A stretch of 64,000 nucleotides of DNA from Mesorhizobium zhangyense (GCF_011045115.1 NZ_JAAKZG010000005.1:124001-188000); one strand, 5' to 3'. Positions 48,129 through 60,090 are shown, counted from the stretch's first letter. A program made the numbers and translations. The notes: generated from the letters alone by a model not told the origin.

Positions 48129-49010
48129 ATGGCCTCGTTAAAAGACCTCCGTAACCGTATCGCCTCGGTCAAGGCGACGCAGAAGATCACCAAGGCGATG
48201 CAGATGGTCGCCGCGGCGAAGCTGCGCCGCGCCCAGGAAGCGGCAGAAGCCGCCCGGCCCTATTCGCAGCGGATGGGTGCTGTTCTGGCCAATATCGCCC
48301 AGGCGGTCGGCGGCGGTGGCGAAGCCCCGGCGCTGATGACCGGCACCGGCAAGGATGACGTGCACCTGCTCGTCGTCTGCACGGCCGAGCGCGGTCTTTG
48401 CGGCGGTTTCAACTCGCAGATCGCGCGCTTTGCCCGCGATCATGCCCGCAAGCTGATCGCCTCCGGCAAGACGGTAAAGATAATCTGCGTTGGCAAGAAG
48501 GGTTTTGACATCCTTCGCCGCGACTATGCATCGCTGATCATCGAGCGCGTCGATCTGCGCGAAGCAAAGCAGGTCGGCTTCGTTCATGCCGATGCGATCG
48601 CCAAGAAGGTGATCGGCCTGTTCAACGAAGGCGGCTTCGACGTCTGCACGCTGTTCTATTCGGAATTCAAGTCGGTGATCAGCCAGGTTCCGACCGCGCA
48701 GCAGATCATTCCGGCCGCGGCGGTTGCCGAGGGTGAGCCGGAATCGGCAGGCAGCGCCGTGTACGAATACGAGCCGGAGCCGGGCGAGATCCTGAGCGAC
48801 CTCATTCCGCGCAACATCTCGGTGCAGGTTTTCCGGGCTCTGCTCGAAAACGCTGCCGGCGAGATGGGCGCCAAGATGAGCGCGATGGACAATGCGACGC
48901 GCAACGCCGGCGACATGATCAACAAGCTGACGATGTCGTACAACCGCCAGCGTCAGGCGCAGATCACCAAAGAACTGATCGAAATTATTTCGGGCGCAGA
49001 AGCGCTCTAG
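48129..49010 (+). CDS. atpG: ATP synthase F1 subunit gamma
   Basis: A 293-residue rotor subunit, a long antiparallel coiled coil whose rotation inside the alpha3beta3 ring drives catalysis. The conserved N-terminus [20 protein letters not shown] and C-terminus [20 protein letters not shown] supply the two coiled-coil halves, with an alpha/beta domain ([14 protein letters not shown]) between them. It is in frame within the operon and 78 bp ahead of atpD. Confidence 0.97.
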   Translation: MASLKDLRNRIASVKATQKITKAMQMVAAAKLRRAQEAAEAARPYSQRMGAVLANIAQAVGGGGEAPALMTGTGKDDVHLLVVCTAERGLCGGFNSQIARFARDHARKLIASGKTVKIICVGKKGFDILRRDYASLIIERVDLREAKQVGFVHADAIAKKVIGLFNEGGFDVCTLFYSEFKSVISQVPTAQQIIPAAAVAEGEPESAGSAVYEYEPEPGEILSDLIPRNISVQVFRALLENAAGEMGAKMSAMDNATRNAGDMINKLTMSYNRQRQAQITKELIEIISGAEAL

Positions 49011-49028
49011 TCACGTGACCTGAGATAA

Positions 49029-50734
<1,706 letters not shown>

Positions 50735-50735
<1 letters not shown>

Positions 50736-50989
50736 TGAAATTGGACGGGCCCGACTTCGCCTCTGGCGATCGGGTCCGTCTAATTACACTTAGTGACGAA
50801 TTCCTGGCTGACTTGCCTAAGGAAGACGTTGCAGAATTAACGTTACTCATCGGGCAGGTATGGACCGTCGATGAGTGGCATGCCCCGATCGAGCAGGTAG
50901 AAATTACTTGCTGGATCAAGACCAAGACTGGAGAGGCGCGAAGCCATTCGGTCTGGGTGCCACCTAAATGGGTTGAGCGGATAAGGTAA
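50735..50989 (+). CDS. Orphan small protein inserted between atpD and atpC
   Basis: An 84-residue protein that is not part of the standard F1 operon. Both junctions are TAATG overlaps: its ATG shares a base with the atpD stop and its stop shares a base with the atpC ATG, so translation is likely coupled. The protein reads GDRVRLITLSDEFLADLPKE and ends SHSVWVPPKWVERIR, suggestive of an SH3-like/KOW-type beta fold and reminiscent of small scattered bacterial orphans. Codons such as TTA, CTA, ACA and AGT are frequent, unlike the neighbouring atp genes, so it looks recently acquired. Function unknown. Confidence 0.75.
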
Positions 50990-51387
50990 TGGCTGAAGCT
51001 TTCAAATTCGAACTGGTCTCGCCCGAGCGTCTGCTCGTTTCGGAAGAGGTGCAGTCCGTCGTCATTCCCGGTGCGGAAGGCGAGATGACGGTTCTGGCCA
51101 ACCACGCGCCGGTGATGACCACGATCAAACCGGGCGTCGTTACGGTCAAGACCGTGACTGGTGCCGACGAGCGCTACGTCGTGTTCGGCGGTTTCGCCGA
51201 CATCCTGCCCTCCGGCTGCACGCTGCTTGCCGAATCGGCCGTGCCGGTGGCGAGCATCGACCGCGAGGATCTCGCCCGTCGCATCCAGGATGCGCGCGAA
51301 GATGCAGCCGACGCCAAGGACGACGAGACCAAGACCCGCGCCGAGGCATTTTTAAACCAGCTCACGACGCTGGAAGCCGCGCTCTAA
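50989..51387 (+). CDS. atpC: ATP synthase F1 subunit epsilon
   Basis: A 132-residue rotor subunit that couples F1 to the c-ring and can inhibit ATP hydrolysis. The N-terminal beta-sandwich (FKFELVSPERLLVSEEVQSV, PGAEGEMTVLANHAPVMTTI) is clear and the C-terminal helical part ASIDREDLARRIQDAREDAA is present. Its ATG overlaps the stop of the preceding orphan gene. A rho-independent terminator begins about 30 bp downstream. Confidence 0.96.
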   Translation: MAEAFKFELVSPERLLVSEEVQSVVIPGAEGEMTVLANHAPVMTTIKPGVVTVKTVTGADERYVVFGGFADILPSGCTLLAESAVPVASIDREDLARRIQDAREDAADAKDDETKTRAEAFLNQLTTLEAAL

Positions 51388-51417
51388 GAGCCGGCCTCAA
51401 AGTCTCAATCTTTTGAG

Positions 51418-51456
51418 AAGCCTTCGTCCCGAAAAGGACGGAGGCTTTTTCATTTT
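51418..51456 (+). terminator. Rho-independent terminator of the atp operon
   Basis: AAGCCTTCGTCC and GGACGGAGGCTT form a 12-base stem with one mismatch around CGAAAA, followed by a TTTTTCATTTT tract. It begins 31 bp after the atpC stop. Confidence 0.85.
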
Positions 51457-51703
51457 GGCGATACCACTCGCGTATGGACTTTGTCGGGTGTGAACTTCCC
51501 GTCCATGCGCCCGCGCGATCTTTATGAAATTCCTATTTCTTTGGCCTGCGGCTCGTCTCGAACCTTTATGGCGTCGGTGACATCTTCCCCCTGCAAATGA
51601 TGCTTTGCGACCGACGGTTTTCGGTGGGCGCGGCATCATCCGTCATCTCTCTTTGACCGCGCGGCTTTCGTCGCGCGGCGAGAGCTTTTGGAGACTGCGT
51701 CAC
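51457..51703 (+). promoter_or_regulatory. Upstream region of the kdp operon
   Basis: About 250 bp without a gene. Two CTTTATG boxes lie 34 bp apart (51530-51536 and 51564-51570), and a 7-bp hairpin CCGCGCG/CGCGCGG (51657-51678) sits just ahead of the first mini-gene's ribosome-binding site. One box could belong to a KdpE-dependent promoter. No -35/-10 pair stands out. Confidence 0.3.
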
Positions 51704-51787
51704 ATGTGGGACTTCATCCTCGTAGCCTTGGGCATCGTCTCCTTCGGGCTCTTCTATGCCTACGCGCTCGGCTGCAACCGGCTTTAG
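51704..51787 (+). CDS. 27-residue membrane mini-protein at the head of the kdp operon
   Basis: The frame begins MWDFILVALGIVSFGLFYAY and ends with a short polar ALGCNRL tail, a single transmembrane helix. A TTGGAGACTG box provides a ribosome-binding site 10 bases upstream of the ATG. It precedes kdpF by 11 bp, so it is read as the first cistron. Similar tiny proteins ending in C-x-x-L occur ahead of kdpF in other bacteria in my recollection, but they have no accepted name. A longer upstream in-frame reading lacks such a box. Confidence 0.6.
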   Translation: MWDFILVALGIVSFGLFYAYALGCNRL

Positions 51788-51798
51788 GAGCGAGACTG

Positions 51799-51888
51799 AT
51801 GTTGATCGACTACGTCCTCTCAGGCGGCGTTACGCTGCTGCTCACCGCCTATCTCATCTTCGCCCTGATCCGCCCCGAGCGCTTCTGA
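51799..51888 (+). CDS. kdpF: KdpF small subunit of the potassium-transporting ATPase
   Basis: A 29-residue single-helix lipid-like stabiliser of the KdpFABC complex. The sequence [20 protein letters not shown] followed by FALIRPERF has the conserved C-terminal RPERF of KdpF. A TAGGAGCGAG ribosome-binding site precedes the ATG. The kdpA gene starts 34 bp downstream. Confidence 0.9.
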   Translation: MLIDYVLSGGVTLLLTAYLIFALIRPERF

Positions 51889-51922
51889 CGGCCATCATCA
51901 TGACTGCGAAAGTAGAAAAGCC

Positions 51923-53626
51923 ATGACCATCAACGGCTGGATCCAGATCCTGATTTTCTGCGGGATCGTCGTTCTTCTCGTCAAGCCGCTCGGCGGCTAC
52001 ATGACGCGCGTCTATCAGGGCGAGCGCACCTTCCTGTCCTTCATCTTCGCGCCGTTCGAGCGGCTGCTCTATCGCCTTGCCGGCACCAGCGAAAACGAGG
52101 ACCAGCACTGGACGACCTATGCCGCTGGCATGCTCGCCTTCAACCTGCTCGGCTTCCTCGTGCTCTATGCCTTGCAGCGCTTTCAGGCCGGCCTCCCCTT
52201 CAATCCCGCCGGCATGGGCGCGGTCGGGCCCGAGCTCGCCTTCAATACGGCCACCAGCTTCGTCACCAACACCAACTGGCAGAATTACGGTGGCGAAAGC
52301 ACGATGTCTTACCTCGTGCAGATGGCCGGCCTGACGGTGCAGAACTTCGTTTCCGCCGCCACCGGCATGGCGCTTGCCATCGCCCTGGTGCGCGGCTTCT
52401 CCCGCGCCTCGGCCAAGTCGATCGGCAATTTCTGGGTCGATCTGACACGCTCGACGCTCTACATCCTTCTGCCGCTCTGCATTGTGCTGACGCTGTTCTA
52501 TGTCTATAGCGGCGTGCCGCAGACGCTTGGCGCCTATATCGATGCGACGACGCTCGAAGGCGCGAAACAGACCATCGCGGTCGGCCCGGTCGCCTCGCAG
52601 CTTGCGATCAAGATGCTCGGCACCAATGGCGGCGGCTTCTTCAACGCCAACTCGGCGCATCCATTCGAAAATCCCGACGCGCTGGTCAATCTCGTCCAGA
52701 TGGTCACCATCTTCGCCATCGGTGCAGCACTCACCAACGTCTTCGGCCGCATGGTCGGCAACCAGCGCCAGGGCTGGGCGATCCTGGCCTCCATGGGCGT
52801 GCTGTTCATCGTCGGCGTCATCGTCACTTACTGGGCCGAAGCTGCCGGCAACCCGCTGATCCATGCGCTCGGCATCGAGGGCGGCAATATGGAAGGCAAG
52901 GAGGTGCGCTTCGGCATTCCGCTGTCGGCACTGTTCGCCGTCGTCACCACGGCGGCGTCCTGCGGTGCCGTCAACGCCATGCATGATAGCTTCACTGCGC
53001 TTGGTGGCATGATCCCGATCATCAACATGGAGCTCGGCGAGGTCATCATCGGCGGCGTCGGCGCCGGCCTCTACGGCATCCTGATCTTCGTCATCATCGC
53101 CATCTTCGTCGCCGGCCTGATGGTCGGGCGCACGCCCGAATATCTCGGCAAGAAGATCGAGGGCAAGGAAGTGAAGATGGCGATGCTGGCCATGCTGTGC
53201 CTGCCGCTGGCCATGCTGGTCTTCACCGCGATCAGCGTCGTCATGCCCTCGGCGGTGGCGTCGATCGCCAATCAGGGTCCGCACGGTTTCTCAGAAATTC
53301 TCTACGCTTACACTTCGGCTGCGGCCAATAACGGCTCGGCCTTCGGCGGCCTCACCGGTAACACGCCCTGGTACAACATTACGCTCGGCATCGTCATGAT
53401 GATGGGCCGCTTCATGGTCATCATTCCCGCACTGGCAATCGCCGGCTCGCTGGCGGCCAAGAAGACGGTTCCGGCCTCGGCCGGCACATTCCCGACCGAC
53501 AGCGGCCTGTTCGTCGGCCTGCTGGTCGGCGTCATCCTGATAGTCGGCGGCCTCACCTTCCTGCCAGCGCTGGCGCTGGGCCCGATCGCCGAACATCTGG
53601 CGATTGCCGCCGGCCAGACCTTCTAA
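51923..53626 (+). CDS. kdpA: Potassium-transporting ATPase subunit A
   Basis: A 567-residue ten-helix channel-like subunit that takes up K+ through four selectivity-filter loops. The repeats are seen as [46 protein letters not shown] and [15 protein letters not shown]. Starting [12 protein letters not shown] behind AAAGTAGAAAAGCC, it has the usual length. It lies in kdpFABC and is followed by kdpB after 15 bp. Confidence 0.98.
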   Translation: MTINGWIQILIFCGIVVLLVKPLGGYMTRVYQGERTFLSFIFAPFERLLYRLAGTSENEDQHWTTYAAGMLAFNLLGFLVLYALQRFQAGLPFNPAGMGAVGPELAFNTATSFVTNTNWQNYGGESTMSYLVQMAGLTVQNFVSAATGMALAIALVRGFSRASAKSIGNFWVDLTRSTLYILLPLCIVLTLFYVYSGVPQTLGAYIDATTLEGAKQTIAVGPVASQLAIKMLGTNGGGFFNANSAHPFENPDALVNLVQMVTIFAIGAALTNVFGRMVGNQRQGWAILASMGVLFIVGVIVTYWAEAAGNPLIHALGIEGGNMEGKEVRFGIPLSALFAVVTTAASCGAVNAMHDSFTALGGMIPIINMELGEVIIGGVGAGLYGILIFVIIAIFVAGLMVGRTPEYLGKKIEGKEVKMAMLAMLCLPLAMLVFTAISVVMPSAVASIANQGPHGFSEILYAYTSAAANNGSAFGGLTGNTPWYNITLGIVMMMGRFMVIIPALAIAGSLAAKKTVPASAGTFPTDSGLFVGLLVGVILIVGGLTFLPALALGPIAEHLAIAAGQTF

Positions 53627-53641
53627 TTCGGGATCAAAGCT

Positions 53642-55738
53642 ATGAGCAAAATGAAATCGGTGAGCATCATGGATGCAGCCATAATCGTCCCGGCCATCGG
53701 CGCGGCTTTCAAGAAGCTCGATCCGCGTTCGCTCGCCAGAAACCCGGTGATGTTCGTCGTCGCCGTGGTCTCGGCACTGACCACGGTGCTGTTCCTCAAG
53801 GATATTGCGGTCGGCAATTCCAACCTCGGCTTCTCCTTCCAGATCATCATCTGGCTGTGGTTCACCGTGCTTTTCGCCAACTTCGCCGAAGCCGTCGCCG
53901 AAGGGCGCGGCAAGGCGCAGGCGGACTCGCTGCGGCGAACCCGCACCGAGACCCAGGCCAAGCTGCTGACCGGCGAAGATCGCGCCAAGTTCGTCATGGT
54001 TCCCGGCGCGGGCTTGAAGGTCGGCGATCTGGTGCTGGTCGAGGCGGGCGATATCATCCCCTCGGACGGTGAGGTGGTCGAAGGCGTGGCCTCCGTCAAC
54101 GAGGCGGCAATCACCGGCGAATCTGCGCCCGTCATCCGCGAATCGGGCGGCGACCGCTCGGCCGTCACCGGCGGCACGCAGGTGCTGTCAGACTGGATCA
54201 AGGTGCGCATCACGGCTGCCGCCGGCTCGACCTTCCTCGACCGCATGATCGCGCTGGTCGAAGGTGCGGAGCGTCAGAAGACGCCCAACGAGATCGCGCT
54301 CAACATTCTGCTCGCTGGCATGACGCTGATCTTCGTGCTGGCGACAGCGACCATCCCGAGCTTCGCCACCTATGCCGGGGGCTCGGTTCCGGTCGTGGTG
54401 CTGGTGGCGCTGTTCGTGACGCTGATCCCGACGACCATCGGCGCGCTGCTGTCGGCCATAGGCATCGCCGGCATGGACCGGTTGGTGCGCTTCAATGTGC
54501 TGGCCATGTCCGGCCGTGCGGTGGAAGCTGCGGGCGACGTCGATACGCTGCTGCTCGACAAGACCGGCACGATCACGCTCGGCAACCGCCAGGCCAGCGA
54601 ATTCCGCCCTATCAAGGGCGTGACCGAGAAGGAACTGGCCGATGCCGCCCAACTCGCCTCGCTTGCCGACGAGACGCCGGAAGGCCGCTCGATCGTCGTG
54701 CTGGCCAAGGAGAAATATGCCATCCGCGAACGCGACATGCGCACCTTGCATGCGAGCTTCGTGCCCTTCACCGCGCAGACCCGCATGAGCGGCGTCGATG
54801 TCGAGGGCAGCTCGATCCGCAAGGGCGCCGTCGACGCCATCCTCGACCATGTCGCCAAGGGTCCGGCCGCCGCCCTTGCCAGCTCGGCTTCGGGCGTGGC
54901 GACCATGCAGGCATCGAGCGCCAGTATCGTGGAAATCCGCGCAATCGCCGAAGAGATCGCCAAATCCGGCGGAACGCCGCTGGCGGTGGTGCGCGACGGC
55001 CGTCCGCTCGGCGTCATCCACCTCAAGGATATCGTCAAGGGGGGCATCAAGGAGCGTTTCACCGAGCTGCGCCGCATGGGTATCCGCACGGTGATGATCA
55101 CCGGCGATAACCCGATGACGGCAGCGGCCATCGCGGCCGAAGCCGGCGTCGATGATTTCCTCGCCCAGGCAACACCCGAAAACAAGCTGCAGCTCATCCG
55201 CGAGGAACAGGCCAAGGGCAAGCTGGTAGCCATGTGCGGCGACGGCACCAACGATGCGCCCGCACTTGCGCAGGCCGATGTCGGCGTTGCCATGAACACC
55301 GGCACGGTGGCGGCACGCGAGGCCGGCAACATGGTCGATCTGGACAGCGATCCGACCAAGCTCATCGAGATCGTGGAGATCGGCAAGCAGCTGCTGATGA
55401 CGCGTGGCGCGCTGACGACGTTTTCGATCGCCAACGACATCGCCAAATATTTCGCCATCATCCCGGCTATGTTCCTGGCTTTCTATCCGCAGCTTAAGGT
55501 GCTGAACGTCATGAACCTGTCGACGCCGCAATCGGCGATCCTGTCGGCGATCATCTTCAACGCGCTGATCATCATCGCGCTGATCCCGCTGGCGCTGCGC
55601 GGCGTCAAATACCACGCGGTTGGTGCCGCCTCGCTGCTGCGCCGCAATCTCATTATCTACGGCCTGGGCGGCATCATCGTGCCCTTCATCGGCATCAAGG
55701 CGATCGATATGGTCGTCTCCGCCCTCGGCCTGGCATAA
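53642..55738 (+). CDS. kdpB: Potassium-transporting P-type ATPase subunit B
   Basis: A 698-residue P-type ATPase that hydrolyses ATP to energise K+ uptake. The phosphorylated aspartate is D306 of D-K-T-G-T ([12 protein letters not shown]); other signatures are the TGES motif ([13 protein letters not shown]), the nucleotide-binding KGA segment ([11 protein letters not shown]) and the hinge [16 protein letters not shown]. Length and motif order are those of KdpB. It is joined to kdpA and kdpC by short spacers. Confidence 0.98.
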   Translation: MSKMKSVSIMDAAIIVPAIGAAFKKLDPRSLARNPVMFVVAVVSALTTVLFLKDIAVGNSNLGFSFQIIIWLWFTVLFANFAEAVAEGRGKAQADSLRRTRTETQAKLLTGEDRAKFVMVPGAGLKVGDLVLVEAGDIIPSDGEVVEGVASVNEAAITGESAPVIRESGGDRSAVTGGTQVLSDWIKVRITAAAGSTFLDRMIALVEGAERQKTPNEIALNILLAGMTLIFVLATATIPSFATYAGGSVPVVVLVALFVTLIPTTIGALLSAIGIAGMDRLVRFNVLAMSGRAVEAAGDVDTLLLDKTGTITLGNRQASEFRPIKGVTEKELADAAQLASLADETPEGRSIVVLAKEKYAIRERDMRTLHASFVPFTAQTRMSGVDVEGSSIRKGAVDAILDHVAKGPAAALASSASGVATMQASSASIVEIRAIAEEIAKSGGTPLAVVRDGRPLGVIHLKDIVKGGIKERFTELRRMGIRTVMITGDNPMTAAAIAAEAGVDDFLAQATPENKLQLIREEQAKGKLVAMCGDGTNDAPALAQADVGVAMNTGTVAAREAGNMVDLDSDPTKLIEIVEIGKQLLMTRGALTTFSIANDIAKYFAIIPAMFLAFYPQLKVLNVMNLSTPQSAILSAIIFNALIIIALIPLALRGVKYHAVGAASLLRRNLIIYGLGGIIVPFIGIKAIDMVVSALGLA

Positions 55739-55749
55739 GGAAGACCATC

Positions 55750-56352
55750 ATGTTGAAGCAACTTCGCCCCGCACTGGTCATGATCGTCATCTTCACGGCG
55801 ATCACCGGCCTGGCCTACCCGCTCGCCATGACCGGCATTTCGGGCATGCTGTTTCCGAAGCAGGCCGAGGGCAGCCTGATCGTGGAAAACGGCACCGTCA
55901 TCGGTTCCGAACTGATCGGCCAGAACTTTGCCAGCGAAAAGTATTTCCATGGCCGCCCGTCGGTGACGCTCGGACCCGACCCGGCCGACCCTTCGAAATC
56001 GGTGGTCGTGCCCTACAATGCTGCCAACTCGATGGGCTCCAACCTCGGCCCGGCCAATCCGGCGCTGATCGAGCGCGTCAAGACCGACCTCGAGAAGCTG
56101 AAGGCTGAGAATCCCGGCCAGCCGGTGCCGATCGATCTGGTGACCACCACCGGCAGTGGCCTCGATCCCGACATCTCGCCGGAGGGAGCATTGTTCCAGC
56201 TGCCGCGCGTCGCCAAGGCGCGAGGCGTTCCGGAAGACAAGCTTCGCGATCTGGTGAGCGATCTCACACAGGCGCCGATCCTCGGCATTCTGGGCGAGCC
56301 GCGCGTCAACGTGCTGGCGCTCAACCGCGCGCTGGATGCGATGGCGAAGTAG
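55750..56352 (+). CDS. kdpC: Potassium-transporting ATPase subunit C
   Basis: A 200-residue subunit with a single N-terminal helix (LVMIVIFTAITGLAYPLAMT) and a periplasmic domain that increases K+/ATP affinity in the KdpFABC complex. The conserved block SEKYFHGRPSVTLGPDPADP and the NVLALN near the C-terminus are KdpC features. It starts 11 bp after kdpB. A palindromic mosaic separates it from kdpD. Confidence 0.96.
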   Translation: MLKQLRPALVMIVIFTAITGLAYPLAMTGISGMLFPKQAEGSLIVENGTVIGSELIGQNFASEKYFHGRPSVTLGPDPADPSKSVVVPYNAANSMGSNLGPANPALIERVKTDLEKLKAENPGQPVPIDLVTTTGSGLDPDISPEGALFQLPRVAKARGVPEDKLRDLVSDLTQAPILGILGEPRVNVLALNRALDAMAK

Positions 56353-56470
56353 CTGCAGCCGTTGACGCGGGCGTGCCTTTGCAAGAGGAATGACAAAGCG
56401 CAGGTATCGCATATGAATGCTCTGATGGGCCTGATCTACGTCATACCCCCACCCCCTTCTCTTCGTGGCA

Positions 56471-56656
56471 GGGCAATCGCCTATTGTACGGCCGACCCCC
56501 ACTCCGTCACGCTTCGCGTGACACCTCTCCCCCTCAAAAGGGGAGAGGAAGGGCACCAGCCTTGCGGACGGCTTTTCCTCTCCCCCGTCGAGCGGGGGAG
56601 AGGTGGCTCGGCGAAGCCGAGACGGAGTGGGGGTCGAATTACATATGCGATTGCCC
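56471..56656. repeat. 10-bp inverted repeat enclosing mosaic copy D
   Basis: GGGCAATCGC (56471-56480) and GCGATTGCCC (56647-56656) are perfect reverse complements, with a further imperfect CTCTTC/GAAGAG pairing outside. The complete mosaic copy D lies between them, so one palindromic unit appears to be nested within another. Confidence 0.6.
56494..56635. repeat. RIME-like palindromic intergenic mosaic, copy D
   Basis: Perfect 15-bp outer arms GACCCCCACTCCGTC and GACGGAGTGGGGGTC enclose hairpins GTCACGCTTCGCGTGAC, CTCCCCCTCAAAAGGGGAG and CTCCCCCGTCGAGCGGGGGAG. The right-hand portion is nearly identical to copy C. The kdpC-kdpD gap of about 350 bp consists largely of this element. Confidence 0.78.
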
Positions 56657-56704
56657 TTCCCTCAAGGGAAGAGATCGGCCGGGCGGAATTCCTTGCGGGG
56701 TCGC

Positions 56705-59401
56705 ATGCCTGACGACAGCGACCGACGTCCTTCGCCGGATGCCCTTCTGGAAGCCGCGGAGCGAGAGCTTCGCGGCAAGTTGCGTATTTTTCTTGGGGCT
56801 GCCCCCGGCGTCGGCAAAACGTTCGAGATGCTGCTTTCGGGCCGCGCGCGGCAGGCCGAGGGCGTAGATGTCGTCGTCGGTGTCGTCGAAACCCATGGTC
56901 GCAAGGAGACCGAGGCGCTTCTGCAGGGCTTCGAGATCATTCCGCGTGTGCCTGTGCCCTACAAGGAGCGGGCGCTCGACGAGATGGATATCGACGCCAT
57001 CCTCGCGCGCCGGCCGCAATTGGTGCTGGTCGACGAGCTTGCCCACACCAATGCACCCGGCAGCCGCCATCCCAAGCGCTATCTGGATATCGAGGAACTG
57101 CTTGCCGCCGGCATCGATGTCTACACCACCGTCAATATCCAGCATGTCGAAAGCCTGAACGACATCGTTGCGCAGATCACCCGCGTTCGGGTGCGCGAGA
57201 CGGTGCCGGATTCCTTCATCGACCGCGCCGACGACATCGAGGTCATCGACCTCACGCCGGGCGACCTGATCGAACGGCTGAAGCAGGGCAAGGTCTACAT
57301 GCCCCGCACGGCCAAGGCTGCCATCGAAAACTATTTCTCGCCCGGAAACCTGACGGCGCTGCGCGAACTGGCCCTGCGGCGCACCGCCCAGCGTGTCGAC
57401 GAGCAGCTTGTCAGCCATATGCGCGAGAATGCCATCTCTGGGCCATGGGCGGCCGGCGAGCGGGTGCTGGTGTGCATTGATGAAGCGCCACGTGCTGCCG
57501 CGATGGTGCGCTATGGCAGGCGGCTGGCGGAACGATTGCGCGCGCCGTGGTCTGTCGTGACGGTCGAGACGACGCACGCGGCGCGCCTCTCCGAGGCCGA
57601 GCGGGACCGGATCGCCAGCGCGCTGCGGCTTGCCGAGAGCCTGGGCGCGGAGGCTGCGACCTTGCCGGGGCGCACGGTCGCCGAGGAGATCATGCGTTAT
57701 GCGCGCGAGCGCAATGTCACCCACATCATCGTCGGCAGCTCCGACAAGGCGCGCTGGCGCGAGTGGATCGAAGGCTCGGTGACGCATGACCTGATCCGCA
57801 TTTCCGGCGATATCAGCGTGCATGTGATCTCGGGCCGGGAGGTCGCGCCCAAGCCGCCGAGAGGCTCGGTGCAGGATGCCGGCACGACGGTTTTTTCCTT
57901 CCGTCCCTATCTGGTGAGCCTGGGGATCATCGGCATCGCGCTGATATGTGCGTTCGCGCTGCGGCAATTGCTCGACGTTGCCAATATCGGCGTCGTCTTC
58001 CTGATGGGCGTGCTGACGAGCGCATTGTGGTTCGGCCTGCGCCCCGCGATCTTCGCCAGCGTCATCGGCGCCATAACCTTCAATTTCTTCTTCCTGCCGC
58101 CGCTCTACACATTCGACATCGGCGATTCGGAAAGCATCGTCACCTTCGTCTTTTTCCTCGTCGTGTCGGTGATTGCCAGCAACCTTTCGGCGCGGGTGCG
58201 TGGGCAGGCGATCGCGGCGCGCCAGCGGGCGCGAATGAATGAAGACCTCTATATGTTCTCCAAGAAGCTGGCCGGAACCGCGACGCTGGACGATGTCCTG
58301 TGGGCGACGGCCTTCCAGATCGCCTCTATGCTGAAGGTGCGCGTCGTGCTGCTGTTGCCGGAAGAGGGGCGCATCACTGTCAAGGCCGGCTATCCGCCGG
58401 AGGACACGCTGGACGAAGCCGACCTGGCGGCGGCCAAATGGACCTGGGAGAACGATCGCCCGGCCGGCCGCAGCGCCGATACGCTGCCGGGCGCCAAGCG
58501 GTTGTTTCTGCCCGTGCGCACGGCGCGCGGCGCAATCGCCGTGGTCGGCATCGACGACGACCGGCAAGGACCAATGCTGACGCCCGAGCGGCGGCGGCTG
58601 ATGGATGCGCTGACCGACCAGGCAGCACTTGCCATCGAGCGCGTCCATCTGGTCGAAGACCTAGACAACGCCAAGCTGGCGGTGGAGGCCGACCGGCTGC
58701 GTTCGGCGCTTTTGACCTCCATCTCGCACGACCTGAAAACGCCGCTCGCTGCAATCATGGGGGCGGCGGGAACGCTGAAGGAATTTTCAGGCGCCCTGGA
58801 CGCGCCGACCAAGGACGAGCTTCTCGGCTCTGTGCTCGACGAGTCGGAACGGCTCAACCGCTTCATCGCAAATCTGCTCGACATGACGAAGCTGGAATCC
58901 GGCGCGATCAGCCCGAATTTCGGCATGCACGATCTGAACGAGATCGTCGGCAGCGCGCTGTCGCGGGCAAAGAAAATCCTTGGCTCCCATCAGATCGAGG
59001 TCGACCTGCCGCCCAACCTGCCGATGCTGCGCGTCGACCCGGTGCTGTTCGAGCAGGTTCTGTTCAACCTGTTCGACAATGCGGCCAAATATTCGCCGGC
59101 GGGCTCGCGCATACGCATCCAGTCGTTCCAGGGCGAAAAGGCGTTGACGATCCAGATACTCGATGAAGGGCCAGGCATTCCGGCGGACGAGCTGGAAGAA
59201 ATTTTCGGCAAGTTCACCCGTGCCCGCAAGGGCGACAGTGTGCCGGCCGGCACCGGCCTCGGCCTTGCCATCTGCCGCGGTTTCGTCGAAGCCATGGGCG
59301 GCACCATCGTGGCCGGGAACCGGACCGACCGCCCCGGTGCCGTCTTCACCATCCGCATGAAGCTGCCGGCGGGGCAAATTGAAGGCACGGAGTTGTCATG
59401 A
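56705..59401 (+). CDS. kdpD: Sensor histidine kinase KdpD
   Basis: An 898-residue membrane sensor that reports low K+ or osmotic stress to KdpE. Residues 20-230 are the KdpD ATP-binding domain with Walker A G31-A-A-P-G-V-G-K-T39; a universal-stress-protein domain follows (to about 370). About four helices span 400-500 (FRPYLVSLGIIGIALICAFA), then a GAF-like segment, the HisKA with H675 in SISHDLKTPLA and the HATPase_c N-box/G-boxes (FDNAAKYSPAGS, GTGLGLAICRG). I choose the ATG giving MPDDSDRRPS. Its stop overlaps the kdpE ATG (ATGA). Confidence 0.96.
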   Translation: MPDDSDRRPSPDALLEAAERELRGKLRIFLGAAPGVGKTFEMLLSGRARQAEGVDVVVGVVETHGRKETEALLQGFEIIPRVPVPYKERALDEMDIDAILARRPQLVLVDELAHTNAPGSRHPKRYLDIEELLAAGIDVYTTVNIQHVESLNDIVAQITRVRVRETVPDSFIDRADDIEVIDLTPGDLIERLKQGKVYMPRTAKAAIENYFSPGNLTALRELALRRTAQRVDEQLVSHMRENAISGPWAAGERVLVCIDEAPRAAAMVRYGRRLAERLRAPWSVVTVETTHAARLSEAERDRIASALRLAESLGAEAATLPGRTVAEEIMRYARERNVTHIIVGSSDKARWREWIEGSVTHDLIRISGDISVHVISGREVAPKPPRGSVQDAGTTVFSFRPYLVSLGIIGIALICAFALRQLLDVANIGVVFLMGVLTSALWFGLRPAIFASVIGAITFNFFFLPPLYTFDIGDSESIVTFVFFLVVSVIASNLSARVRGQAIAARQRARMNEDLYMFSKKLAGTATLDDVLWATAFQIASMLKVRVVLLLPEEGRITVKAGYPPEDTLDEADLAAAKWTWENDRPAGRSADTLPGAKRLFLPVRTARGAIAVVGIDDDRQGPMLTPERRRLMDALTDQAALAIERVHLVEDLDNAKLAVEADRLRSALLTSISHDLKTPLAAIMGAAGTLKEFSGALDAPTKDELLGSVLDESERLNRFIANLLDMTKLESGAISPNFGMHDLNEIVGSALSRAKKILGSHQIEVDLPPNLPMLRVDPVLFEQVLFNLFDNAAKYSPAGSRIRIQSFQGEKALTIQILDEGPGIPADELEEIFGKFTRARKGDSVPAGTGLGLAICRGFVEAMGGTIVAGNRTDRPGAVFTIRMKLPAGQIEGTELS

Positions 59402-60090
59402 GTGCGTCCGCGATAAAAATCCTCGTCGTCGATGACGAACAGCCGATCCGCAAGCTGCTGCGCGCCGGCCTGTCGACGCAGGGCTATGACATCATCGACG
59501 CGCCGAACGGGCGCACCGCACTGGAGGAGATGGCGAATGCCTCGCCCGATCTGGTGGTGCTCGATCTCGGCCTGCCCGATATTTCCGGGCAGGAGCTGCT
59601 GCGGCGCTGGCGCGAGGGAGGCAGCACGGTGCCGGTGGTGATCCTGTCCAGCCGCACCGACGAGCCCGGCATCGTCGAGGCGCTCGATCTCGGTGCCGAC
59701 GACTATGTGACAAAGCCTTTCGGCGTGAACGAGCTGATCGCCCGCATCCGCGTGGCGCTGCGCCACCGGCTGCAGGAACAGGGCGAGAAGCCGGTCTTCA
59801 AGACGGGCGATCTGTCGGTCGATCTCGTGCGGCGCATCGTCAGGCTGGGTGGCGAGGAGATAAAACTGTCGCCCAAGGAATACGACATATTGCGCGCGCT
59901 GGTGCAGCATGCCGGCAAGGTTCTGACCCACAATTTCCTGATGAAGCAGGTGTGGGGCGAGGTGCAGGACGTGCAGTATCTCAGGGTCTATGTGCGCCAG
60001 CTTCGGCAGAAGATAGAGCCGGATCCGGAGCAGCCACGCTATATCCGCACCGAAACCGGGGTCGGCTACAGGTTGAGCGAGGCGGATTGA
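59398..60090 (+). CDS. kdpE: Response regulator KdpE
   Basis: A 230-residue OmpR/PhoB-type regulator activating kdpFABC. The receiver domain has the acidic pocket D12/D13, phosphoacceptor D56 (VVLDLGLPD) and the Lys in the switch (DDYVTKPFGVNEL). The C-terminal winged helix contains LSPKEYDILRALVQHAGKVL and RVYVRQLRQKIEPDPEQPRY. It overlaps kdpD by ATGA and so is translated with it. It faces the small membrane-protein gene. Confidence 0.97.
   Translation: MSASAIKILVVDDEQPIRKLLRAGLSTQGYDIIDAPNGRTALEEMANASPDLVVLDLGLPDISGQELLRRWREGGSTVPVVILSSRTDEPGIVEALDLGADDYVTKPFGVNELIARIRVALRHRLQEQGEKPVFKTGDLSVDLVRRIVRLGGEEIKLSPKEYDILRALVQHAGKVLTHNFLMKQVWGEVQDVQYLRVYVRQLRQKIEPDPEQPRYIRTETGVGYRLSEAD

Noticed and set aside
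46064-48193. A long open frame on the minus strand, antisense to atpH/atpA
   Set aside because: It is a shadow of the GC-rich codon structure in the atp genes; it has no ribosome-binding site, its protein is Arg/Asp/His-rich low-complexity and no family is recognisable.
56639-58648. A 669-codon open frame on the minus strand inside kdpD
   Set aside because: Same reason: antisense to a gene with clear domains and no own signals.
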